Shown here: piece after piece, positions 1-5,475 of the stretch
Layout: every line of letters starts with the position of its first letter
Numbering within the stretch: the first letter of the stretch is position 1
From: an uncultured Actinomycetes bacterium
GTDB lineage: Bacteria > Actinomycetota > Actinomycetes > S36-B12
DNA length: 6,014 nt
Direction: 5' to 3'
Assembly (NCBI GenBank): GCA_937876275.1
Contig: CALFIA010000278.1
Coordinates: 1 to 6,014, forward strand
The notes under the pieces: generated by a model
Told to the model about the DNA's origin: nothing
Databases searched by the model: none
Seen by the model: the letters and a program-made list of their open reading frames with translations, nothing else
Program-made: the position numbers and the translations under genes

Positions 1-817
1 GCTTCACCCAGCGAGTAACCGGGTGGTGACGAACCGAAGGGCGAAGGTACTGAGTAATGGTGATGATGTCGGTACCCGCGTCGTAAAGATCCTGGAGTGC
101 TTCTCGAATCTCATCGATGGTTTCGCCCATTCCCAAAATCAGGTTCGACTTAGTGACCAGCCCAGCCGCACGGGCCTGTGCGATCACATCAAGTGAACGT
201 TCGTACCGGAACCCGGGACGGATGCGCTTGAAGATGCGGGGCACGGTTTCGAGATTGTGCGCCAGTACCTCCGGTGCCGCGGCAAAGACCTGAGCGAGAA
301 GTTCGGGCTTTGCGGAGAAATCGGGGATAAGCACTTCGACTCCGCACCCGGGAACAGCTTCGTGGATTGCCCGCACGGTCTGTGCGTAAAGCCACGCACC
401 CTCGTCGTCTAGATCATCGCGCGCTACGCCGGTCACAGTGGCATACGCAAGTCCCATCGTCTGAACAGACTCAGCAACTCGGCGCGGCTCATCTCGGTCA
501 AGTGGCTCGGGCTTACCGGTGTCGATCTGGCAGAAGTCGCATCGGCGCGTGCACTGCTCACCGCCGATGAGGAAGGTGGCCTCGCGGTCTTCCCAGCATT
601 CGTAGATGTTCGGGCAGCCGGCCTCTTGGCACACGGTATGCAGACCCTCGCGATTGACGAGCTCGCGAATCTGCGTGTACTCGGGGCCGGTGCGCAGCTT
701 GGTGCGAATCCACTCGGGCTTGCGCTCGATAGGCGTCTCGGCATTGCGGGCCTCGATGCGCAGCAACTTTCGACCGTCGGTGGTGGTTCCGCCGTAGGCC
801 GGATCAGTGGTGGTCAC
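1..817 (-). CDS. lipA: Lipoyl synthase LipA (partial, C-terminus beyond window)
   Basis: Radical-SAM enzyme that inserts two sulfurs at C6 and C8 of protein-bound octanoyl groups, the last step of lipoate assembly on E2 and GcvH. The frame stays open from GTG at 815-817 to the window edge, giving 272 codons of a protein usually about 320-340 residues. Two cysteine sets are visible: the auxiliary-cluster triad Cys63/Cys68/Cys74 (CQEAGCPNIYEC) and the radical-SAM CxxxCxxC triad Cys89/Cys93/Cys96 (CTRRCDFC). The family segments VTGVARDD and RHHPVTRW follow. The C-terminal RSS-type motif lies outside the window. GTG is the first possible start, because the in-frame codons upstream run only three (GCT GGG CAC) back to the TAG of lipB. 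Spacing to lipB is 9 bases with only a weak GGCTGGG purine stretch, so translational coupling is likely. Identification is firm; the start is likely. Confidence 0.97.
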   Translation of the reverse strand, partial: MTTTDPAYGGTTTDGRKLLRIEARNAETPIERKPEWIRTKLRTGPEYTQIRELVNREGLHTVCQEAGCPNIYECWEDREATFLIGGEQCTRRCDFCQIDTGKPEPLDRDEPRRVAESVQTMGLAYATVTGVARDDLDDEGAWLYAQTVRAIHEAVPGCGVEVLIPDFSAKPELLAQVFAAAPEVLAHNLETVPRIFKRIRPGFRYERSLDVIAQARAAGLVTKSNLILGMGETIDEIREALQDLYDAGTDIITITQYLRPSVRHHPVTRWVK

Positions 818-826
818 GTGCCCAGC

Positions 827-1477
827 CTACGCGGTGAGCATGAGGGGGAGTCGGGCGCTGACGACGGGCAGTACCTCGGCAACAGTCACGATCCGGCCCG
901 CCTCCTGCGACAAGGTGGTGACCTCGGCATCGCGAATGCCACACGGAACGATGCGGTCGAACCAGGCCAGGTCGTTGTCGCAGTTGAGAGCGAAGCCGTG
1001 CATCGTGACGCCCTGGGTGACTCGGATGCCGATGGCGGCAATCTTGCGATCGGGGCCGCGGTCATCGGCGGTAACCCAGACCCCGCTGCGGCCCTTGACC
1101 TGCGACGTGGTCACGCCGAACTCTGCGCAGACTTCGATGAGCATGGCCTCAATTCGACGTACATGCGCGATGACGTCAATGGGATCAGGCAAGCGCACGA
1201 TCGGATAGCCGACAAGCTGGCCGGGGCCGTGCCAAGTGATCTTGCCGCCGCGGTCGACATCGACGACCGGCGTGCCGTCAAACGGACGCTCGAAGTCCTC
1301 GGTGCGACGACCTGCGGTGTACACGGACTGGTGCTCGAGAAGTAGAACAGTGTCGGGAAGCAGGCCGACAACCACCTGTTCGTGAATGTCGCGCTGGAGA
1401 TCCCAGCCCGCCTGGTACTCGACCGCGGCGTCACCGAACCCGATCTCGCGAATGTCGAGTGACGTCGTCGCGCTCAT
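827..1477 (-). CDS. lipB: Octanoyl-[ACP]:protein N-octanoyltransferase LipB
   Basis: Transfers octanoyl from acyl carrier protein to the lipoyl-domain lysine of E2 subunits and GcvH, making the substrate of LipA; cytoplasmic. The 216 residues match normal family length. Visible motifs are the signature around residues 76-92 (RGGKITWHGPGQLVGYP, with His83), Lys145 in DRKIAAIGIR, the MHGFALN segment at 159-165, and Cys179 in IVPCGI. Lys145 and Cys179 correspond to the family's catalytic Lys/Cys dyad (Lys142/Cys176 in M. tuberculosis LipB). The ATG at 1475-1477 overlaps the TGA of the upstream FAD gene as ATGA, and no Shine-Dalgarno sequence is seen, so translation probably depends on reinitiation by ribosomes finishing the FAD gene. 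lipA follows after 9 bases. Confidence 0.98.
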   Translation of the reverse strand: MSATTSLDIREIGFGDAAVEYQAGWDLQRDIHEQVVVGLLPDTVLLLEHQSVYTAGRRTEDFERPFDGTPVVDVDRGGKITWHGPGQLVGYPIVRLPDPIDVIAHVRRIEAMLIEVCAEFGVTTSQVKGRSGVWVTADDRGPDRKIAAIGIRVTQGVTMHGFALNCDNDLAWFDRIVPCGIRDAEVTTLSQEAGRIVTVAEVLPVVSARLPLMLTA

Positions 1478-2736
1478 GCGGCACCGGTGATCGAAGTGAC
1501 ACCCAGATGTGCGAGGACTGCGTCAGCACTGCGACGACCGCTGACCATTGCACCCTGGATAGATGCAGTGTCGCGGTGATCGCCGGCTACGAAGAGCCCT
1601 TCGCCGAGACTGACAGGCTGACGCACCTGCAGCGGCGGCAGCATCGCGGGCAGGGCGTAGGGAATGGCGTAAACCCCGATGAGTTCCCAGTCTCGAGTAC
1701 TCGTGCCATGCAGTATCGCGAGGTGCTCGAGTACTCGCCGCTCGGCTTCCGCGGATGTGTCGGTGCCCAGAGTTGACGTCGACACAAGGGTTCGACCGAC
1801 CGGCGCGTAGTCAGGAGCGGCGTTCGACATTGCCACGGAGTTGATCACGGGGCCGCGGCGCTCGCCATCGACGACGAGGACTCCGTCGCCGCCGGTGATC
1901 TTCGCGCGAGTGGAGTGATACCAGGTTGTCACTGAGTTGCCGGAGGGAATCGTGAGCCCGGGAATGAGCGTGGCGGCGGTGACGGGATCGGTGGCCACGA
2001 TGACGGCACTCGCGTCGAAGTCGTCGCCATCAGTGCGCACGCGGGAGCCCGTGACTTCATCGGCACGAAGGCCGAGGCGCACGCTGCCAGTCGGAAGCGA
2101 CCCCGCGAGCTGCACGGGGATCGCCTGCATGCCCGCAGCGGGAACGCTGGGAACCCCACGGATGAAGGAGCGCAGCACGAGATCGAGAAAACGCTGCGAG
2201 GTGCTGAGCTCGGCTTCGAGGAAGACGCCGGTCAGGAAAGGGCGGAGCACGCTTTCGATGAACGTGGAATCGATCCCGGCGGCACGAAGGGCGCTGTAGG
2301 CATCACGATCTGCGGCCCGCTCGATGTCCGCCACTGGTCGACGTGACTGCTTCCAGGCGTAGGAGGCAAAGCGCAACTTCGACAGCGCGGAGCCAGTGCG
2401 ACGTGAAGCGCCCTGCAGTGCCCAACCCGGCTTGCGACGCGGATCACCGAGGTGAATGCGATGACTGCCCTTGCTGACGACCACGCCGGGCACGAGTGCC
2501 TGAAGGTGGAGAGCCTGGTGATCGAGAACGCGGGCAGCCTCGGGATACGACGGGTTGTACAGCTGGAATCCGCGATCGAGGATGAAGTCGTCGACCACGT
2601 CGCTGCGCACTCGACCGCCGACGGCATCGGCGGAATCGATCACGACGACATCGATGCCATGAATCGCGAGCTGACGAGCCGCAGCGAGGCCGGCCAGGCC
2701 GGCTCCGATGATGACGACGTCGTGCGATTCGGCCAT
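1474..2736 (-). CDS. FAD-dependent amine oxidase / phytoene desaturase-like oxidoreductase
   Basis: A 420-residue flavoprotein of the broad amine-oxidase / protoporphyrinogen-oxidase / carotenoid-desaturase superfamily; the substrate cannot be told from the sequence. The N-terminus has a Rossmann dinucleotide-binding motif, IIGAGLAGL (Gly11, Gly13, Gly16), with an acidic residue (Asp34) at the end of the second strand, then VGGRVRS (39-45) and LDRGFQLYNPSYPE (53-66). The C-terminal FAD-contact motif GLFVAGDHRDTASIQGAM covers about 380-397, with a helix after it. No signal peptide or membrane segment is evident. Start ATG is 2 bases after the stop of the SDR-like gene, and the stop overlaps the lipB start (ATGA), so the gene is embedded in the lipoylation operon. 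No clear Shine-Dalgarno is seen. The M. tuberculosis version of this locus has no FAD gene here. Fold and cofactor are sure; function is unknown. Confidence 0.9.
   Translation of the reverse strand: MAESHDVVIIGAGLAGLAAARQLAIHGIDVVVIDSADAVGGRVRSDVVDDFILDRGFQLYNPSYPEAARVLDHQALHLQALVPGVVVSKGSHRIHLGDPRRKPGWALQGASRRTGSALSKLRFASYAWKQSRRPVADIERAADRDAYSALRAAGIDSTFIESVLRPFLTGVFLEAELSTSQRFLDLVLRSFIRGVPSVPAAGMQAIPVQLAGSLPTGSVRLGLRADEVTGSRVRTDGDDFDASAVIVATDPVTAATLIPGLTIPSGNSVTTWYHSTRAKITGGDGVLVVDGERRGPVINSVAMSNAAPDYAPVGRTLVSTSTLGTDTSAEAERRVLEHLAILHGTSTRDWELIGVYAIPYALPAMLPPLQVRQPVSLGEGLFVAGDHRDTASIQGAMVSGRRSADAVLAHLGVTSITGAA
1692..1737. repeat. Two copies of a palindrome-containing 12-mer inside the FAD gene
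   Basis: CTCGAGTACTCG occurs at 1692-1703 and 1726-1737, 34 bases apart; each contains the 10-bp palindrome CGAGTACTCG. The copies fall in different reading frames of the FAD gene, so a repeated peptide does not explain them. They lie about 215-260 bases upstream of the lipB start. Confidence 0.6.
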
Positions 2737-2738
2737 AG

Positions 2739-3635
2739 CTATTCGCTATCGAGGGCCGTGCGAACTGCGCTCTCGATGGTCGTGTCCTGGAAGCGGAACT
2801 GCGCGTGCTCGAGAACGGCAGGCACGACGCGTGCGCTGCCGAGCACCTCTGTCGAGAACTCCCCGAGTGCCGCCTTGAGGGCGAAAGCAGGTGCGGGCAG
2901 CAGAGTCGGACGTCCGAGCACGTGACCCATGACCTTCGTGACCTCGGCATTGGTCACCGGGTTGGGAGCGGTCAGGTTTACCGGACCGCTCAGATGCTCC
3001 TGCTCGAGCAGGAATTGAAGTGCGCACACTTCGTCGCGCAGCGAGATCCACGACCAGTACTGCTTACCATTGCCGAGCTTGCCGCCAAGGCCGAGCTTGA
3101 AGAGCGGGAACATGCGTGCCCACGCGCCGCCGGACTTCGCGACCACGAGACCGGTGCGCGGGTTCACGACGCGAATGCCGGATTCGACCGCGACCTGCGA
3201 TGCGCCTTCCCAGGCACGCACGACATCAGCGAGGAAGCCGGTGCCTGCAGGAGCGGTCTCGTCGACCACTCGGTCACCGGTATCTCCGTACCAGCCAATG
3301 GCGGACGCAGACACGAGTACGCGGGGGCGATGCTCGACCTGCTGCATGGCACGCACGATGGTGGTCGTGCTGTCGACGCGGCTGTCGAGAATCTCGCGCT
3401 TGTACGAATCGCTCCACCGGTGATCACCGACTCCTGCGCCGGCGAGGTGCACGACTGCGTCGACACCATTGAGTGCGGCGAGATCGATCGTGCCCTTAGT
3501 CGGGTCCCAGGTGATCTCGTCGGGGGCAGCAGAGGTGCGGCGCACGACGCGCTGAACCTCATGGCCGGCTGCACGAAGATGAGGAACGAGGGCAGAGCCG
3601 ATCAGGCCTGATGATCCGGTGACAGCAATTCTCAT
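2739..3635 (-). CDS. TIGR01777 / SDR39U1-family epimerase-like protein (YfcH-like)
   Basis: A 298-residue atypical short-chain dehydrogenase/reductase, equivalent in position and family to Rv2216 of M. tuberculosis; no reaction is established for the family. The N-terminus carries the NAD(P)-binding TGSSGLIG motif (Gly7, Gly10, Gly13). Family landmarks follow: VVHLAGAGVGDHRW (61-74), SASAIGWYGDTGD (109-121), NPRTGLVV (158-165), MFPLFKLGLGGKLG (175-188), GPVNLTAPNPVTN (217-229), and a C-terminal DUF1731-like tail. The tyrosine region reads Y116-GDT-G120, so the lysine of the classical YxxxK site is missing, as is typical of this atypical SDR group. Start ATG at 3633-3635 is backed by GAGAGG 8 bases upstream. 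The gene lies 34 bases after sucB and 2 bases before the FAD gene. Long-standing linkage to E2 and lipB/lipA suggests a link to lipoate or redox metabolism, but that is inference. Confidence 0.92.
   Translation of the reverse strand: MRIAVTGSSGLIGSALVPHLRAAGHEVQRVVRRTSAAPDEITWDPTKGTIDLAALNGVDAVVHLAGAGVGDHRWSDSYKREILDSRVDSTTTIVRAMQQVEHRPRVLVSASAIGWYGDTGDRVVDETAPAGTGFLADVVRAWEGASQVAVESGIRVVNPRTGLVVAKSGGAWARMFPLFKLGLGGKLGNGKQYWSWISLRDEVCALQFLLEQEHLSGPVNLTAPNPVTNAEVTKVMGHVLGRPTLLPAPAFALKAALGEFSTEVLGSARVVPAVLEHAQFRFQDTTIESAVRTALDSE
2998..3013. repeat. 16-bp perfect palindrome inside the SDR-like gene
   Basis: TCCTGCTCGAGCAGGA is a perfect palindrome in the Leu-Leu-Glu-Gln-Glu codons of the SDR-like gene. 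The preferred codons CTG CTC GAG CAG are mutually complementary, which probably accounts for it. Confidence 0.5.
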
Positions 3636-3643
3636 GCCCTAAG

Positions 3644-3649
3644 CCTCTC
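3644..3649 (-). promoter_or_regulatory. Ribosome-binding site of the SDR-like gene
   Basis: GAGAGG on the minus strand, 8 bases before the ATG at 3633-3635. It supports independent initiation of this gene 34 bases downstream of sucB, unlike the FAD gene, lipB and lipA, which lack a clear site. Confidence 0.7.
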
Positions 3650-3669
3650 GCAGGTCGGGCGTTGTTGCA

Positions 3670-5337
3670 TTAGAGGCCGAGCTCGGCCTCGAAGGCCGCC
3701 TCTTCGAGGCGAACCTTCATGGCGCCCAGGAAGCGGGCGGCATCAGCGCCATCGACGATGCGGTGGTCGTACGAGAGTGCCAGGTAGACCATCGAGCGAA
3801 TGGCAATGACGTCGGCGCCGGTGTCATCGGTGACAACCACAGGCTTCTTGACCACTGCGCCGGTGCCCAGAATCGCGACCTGAGGCTGGTTGATGATCGG
3901 GGTGTCGAATAGTGCGCCGCGGCTGCCGGTATTCGTCACGGTGAACGTGCCGCCGCTCAGCTCATCGGGGGAGACCTTGTTCGTGCGGGTGCGCTCGGCG
4001 ACATCAGCAATGTGACGCGCGATGCCGGCAATGTTGAGATCTCCTGCGTTGCGGATCACGGGAACGAGCAGACCGCGCTCGGTATCCACAGCGATGCCGA
4101 GGTTCTCCGCATCGTGGTAGGTGATGGTGCCCTCAGCCATGTCAACTGAGGCATTGACCTGGGGGAACTGCTTGAGAGCCTCGACCGCTGCCTTGCAGAA
4201 GAACGGGAGGAACGAAAGCTTGACGCCCTCACGTGCCTCGAAGTCACGCTTAACCTTGCCGCGCAGGGTGTTGATACGGGTGACATCGACCTCGATGACG
4301 GTGGTGAGTTGTGCGGAGATCTGGAGTGACTCGACCATGCGCTCGGCAATCACCTTGCGCAGTCGCGGCATCTTCTCGGTGCGGCCACGCAGTGGCGAGA
4401 CCGGAAGAGACGCAGATGCGGCGGGGGCTGCTGCTGCCGGAGCAGCGGCTGCAGGTGCAGCGGCCTGCGGGGCCACGGCAGCGAGGACATCCTGCTTGCG
4501 GATGCGCCCGCCGACACCGGAGCCGGTGATGGTCGACAGGTCGACGCCATTTTGTGCAGCAAGACGGCGCACGAGCGGCGTGACGTAGGAATCGGAGTTG
4601 TCGACATCGGCGACAGGAGCTGCAACAGGTGCGGGTGCAGACGGAGCGGGTGTTGGCGCAGCAGGTGCAGACGGAGCGGGTGCAGGTGCAGCCGGAGCGG
4701 CCGGTGCAGTCGGAGCCGCAGCGCCGGTGGCGATGAGGCCAAGCTGGCCGCCGACCTCGACGGTGGCGTCATCGCCGGCGGTGATCTCGACCAGTGTGCC
4801 GGCCACGGGCGCGGGGATCTCGGTGTCGACCTTGTCGGTGGAGATCTCGAGCAGCGGCCCGTCAGCGGCGATGGAGTCACCCACTGCCTTGAGCCAGCGG
4901 ACAACGGTGCCCTCGGTCACGCTCTCGCCGAGTGCGGGAAGGACGACCGCAGTCGTGGCGCCACCGGCTGCGGGCGCTGCAGGAGCGGGTGCGGCGGGAG
5001 CCTCGACAACAGGTGCGGGAGCAGCGGGGGCTTCGGCGACCGGAGCGGGTGCGGCAGGAGCAGGTGCAGCAGGAGCAGGTGCAGCCGCAGGTGCCGAGTC
5101 GGCTGCCCCGATAACTGCAAGTTCGGCGCCGACGAGAACGGTCTCGTCTTCTTGTGCGCTGATCGACAGGAGTACGCCGGATGCAGGTGCGGGGATCTCG
5201 GTGTCGACCTTGTCGGTGGAGATCTCGAGCAGCGGCTCGTCGGCCACGACGGTGTCGCCGACGTTCTTCAGCCAGCGGGTGATCGTGCCCTCAGTGACGC
5301 TCTCGCCCAACTGGGGCATGGTGACCGAAACCGACAT
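3670..5337 (-). CDS. sucB: Dihydrolipoamide acyltransferase, E2 of 2-oxoacid dehydrogenase (SucB/DlaT type)
   Basis: Core acyltransferase of the pyruvate and/or 2-oxoglutarate dehydrogenase complex; it carries acyl groups on lipoyl arms and passes them to CoA. The 555 residues hold, in order: lipoyl domain 1 (about 1-77, lipoyl Lys43 in STDKVDTE), an Ala/Pro linker (78-127), lipoyl domain 2 (128-204, Lys169 in the same motif), a second Ala/Pro linker (205-249), a peripheral-subunit-binding domain (251-288), an Ala-rich linker (289-312), and the catalytic domain ending in DHRIVDG with His525 and Asp529. ATG at 5335-5337 is chosen because lipoyl domain 1 starts there (MSVSVTMPQLGES) and AAGGAG sits 9 bases upstream; the frame is open a further 46 codons to a TTG at 5475. 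Proteins of this type are usually annotated SucB, but the M. tuberculosis homologue DlaT is the pyruvate dehydrogenase E2, so the acyl specificity is unsettled. Confidence 0.97.
   Translation of the reverse strand: MSVSVTMPQLGESVTEGTITRWLKNVGDTVVADEPLLEISTDKVDTEIPAPASGVLLSISAQEDETVLVGAELAVIGAADSAPAAAPAPAAPAPAAPAPVAEAPAAPAPVVEAPAAPAPAAPAAGGATTAVVLPALGESVTEGTVVRWLKAVGDSIAADGPLLEISTDKVDTEIPAPVAGTLVEITAGDDATVEVGGQLGLIATGAAAPTAPAAPAAPAPAPSAPAAPTPAPSAPAPVAAPVADVDNSDSYVTPLVRRLAAQNGVDLSTITGSGVGGRIRKQDVLAAVAPQAAAPAAAAPAAAAPAASASLPVSPLRGRTEKMPRLRKVIAERMVESLQISAQLTTVIEVDVTRINTLRGKVKRDFEAREGVKLSFLPFFCKAAVEALKQFPQVNASVDMAEGTITYHDAENLGIAVDTERGLLVPVIRNAGDLNIAGIARHIADVAERTRTNKVSPDELSGGTFTVTNTGSRGALFDTPIINQPQVAILGTGAVVKKPVVVTDDTGADVIAIRSMVYLALSYDHRIVDGADAARFLGAMKVRLEEAAFEAELGL
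3673..3690 (-). repeat. 18-bp perfect palindrome at the sucB stop codon (candidate RNA hairpin)
   Basis: GAGGCCGAGCTCGGCCTC is its own reverse complement and covers the last six codons of sucB (Glu-Ala-Glu-Leu-Gly-Leu), directly followed by TAA. In RNA it can fold as a 7-bp GC-rich stem with an AGCU loop. No U-tract follows, so it is not a standard intrinsic terminator; it could act as a 3'-end stabiliser or weak attenuator before the SDR-like gene, or merely reflect codon bias. Confidence 0.55.
3686..3710 (-). repeat. 8-bp inverted repeat overlapping the sucB terminal palindrome
   Basis: GCCTCGAA (3686-3693) and TTCGAGGC (3703-3710) are reverse complements around a 9-base loop, in the Leu-Glu-Glu-Ala-Ala-Phe-Glu-Ala codons of sucB. 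Five bases (3686-3690) are shared with the terminal palindrome, so the two hairpins could not both form fully. Confidence 0.5.
4634..4682. repeat. 30-bp-period repeat in second Ala/Pro linker of E2
   Basis: A 19-bp unit, GGTGCAGACGGAGCGGGTG on the plus strand, occurs at 4634-4652 and again at 4664-4682, a period of 30 bases or ten residues (PAPSAP pattern). It lies in the flexible linker between lipoyl domain 2 and the subunit-binding domain, where length varies freely among homologues. Confidence 0.85.
4811..4858. repeat. 48-bp perfect direct repeat, copy over lipoyl domain 2 site
   Basis: Identical at all 48 positions to 5189-5236, offset 378 bases (126 codons, in frame). It encodes the strand-turn-strand around the lipoylated Lys169 (STDKVDTE), including identical synonymous positions, while flanking parts of the two lipoyl domains have diverged. 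Confidence 0.95.
5054..5083. repeat. 15-bp tandem duplication in first Ala/Pro linker of E2
   Basis: GCAGGAGCAGGTGCA occurs twice in tandem (5054-5068 and 5069-5083), coding for an Ala/Pro pentapeptide unit in the linker between the two lipoyl domains. Likely a replication-slippage product tolerated by linker flexibility. Confidence 0.85.
5189..5236. repeat. 48-bp perfect direct repeat, copy over lipoyl domain 1 site
   Basis: Partner of 4811-4858; encodes the turn around Lys43. Recombination between the copies would remove 378 bases in frame and leave an E2 with one lipoyl domain. Confidence 0.95.
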
Positions 5338-5346
5338 CTTCTGCTG

Positions 5347-5352
5347 CTCCTT
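5347..5352 (-). promoter_or_regulatory. Ribosome-binding site of sucB
   Basis: AAGGAG on the minus strand, 9 bases before the ATG at 5335-5337. It is the strongest Shine-Dalgarno sequence in the window and decides the sucB start in favour of the 555-residue protein over a longer TTG-initiated form. Confidence 0.85.
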
Positions 5353-5386
5353 CGTATTCGGGCTTGTGGCCCTTTGTCCGAGGTAC

Positions 5387-5463
5387 TGCTGATCGAGTGC
5401 GCGGTGCCTGTTCGGCCCTACGCGGTAAAGCGGCCTTGCCGATGGTGCTGATCGTGCTGATCG
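5387..5463. repeat. Three copies of a 9-bp repeat TGCTGATCG in the sucB leader
   Basis: Exact copies of TGCTGATCG (CGATCAGCA on the transcribed strand) lie at 5387-5395, 5446-5454 and 5455-5463; the last two are tandem and a partial TGCT follows. They lie outside any confirmed gene, so codon constraints do not explain them. Possible protein-binding half-sites or simple slippage products; function unknown. Confidence 0.65.
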
Positions 5464-5475
5464 TGCTTGGTTCAA

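Larger units (their letters stand above)
5338..5475 (-). other. lpdA-sucB spacer (leader of sucB) with short repeats
   Basis: This 138-base spacer is the longest non-coding gap here. On the transcribed strand it contains three exact copies of CGATCAGCA, a pair of GGCC blocks flanking a small CCGCTTTACCGCG stretch, a weak GGGC-CACAA-GCCC stem, and the sucB ribosome-binding site. I see no convincing -35/-10 promoter pair and no U-tract terminator. It has no stop codon in the sucB frame, so it could encode a 46-residue Arg-rich N-terminal extension, but the position of the Shine-Dalgarno sequence argues for translation starting at 5337. Confidence 0.6.

Noticed and set aside
626..1345. Plus-strand open frame of 239 codons opposite lipB and lipA.
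   Set aside because: Antisense shadow of two firmly identified genes with conserved catalytic motifs; the product shows no recognisable motif.
2998..3013. 16-bp palindrome as a regulator site.
   Set aside because: Listed as a repeat, but the Leu-Leu-Glu-Gln run with preferred codons CTG CTC GAG CAG yields the palindrome by itself, so a regulatory role is not argued.
2805..3611. Plus-strand open frame of 268 codons opposite the SDR-like gene.
   Set aside because: Mirror of a well-supported minus-strand gene in high-GC DNA; no start signal or domain seen.
3636..3660. Hairpin GCCC...GGGC enclosing the ribosome-binding site of the SDR-like gene.
   Set aside because: The outer 4-bp and inner 3-bp stems are separated by unpaired bases and are too weak to call a regulatory structure.
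5360..5372. Possible small terminator hairpin GGGC-TTGTG-GCCC in the sucB leader.
   Set aside because: Only a 4-bp stem, no U-tract in transcript direction, and it lies just before the sucB ribosome-binding site; a terminator here is not supported.
4552..5451. Long plus-strand open frames (4552-5451 and 4598-5392) with Gly/Ala-rich or Cys/Arg/Gly-rich products.
   Set aside because: They are the complement of the Ala/Pro linkers and lipoyl domains of sucB; the low-complexity composition comes from the GC-rich linker DNA, and no ribosome-binding site or domain supports them.
5338..5475. N-terminal 46-residue extension of E2 starting from TTG at 5475.
   Set aside because: The extension is Arg-rich with no family similarity, TTG directly abuts the lpdA stop without a ribosome-binding site, and AAGGAG is correctly spaced before the ATG where lipoyl domain 1 begins.
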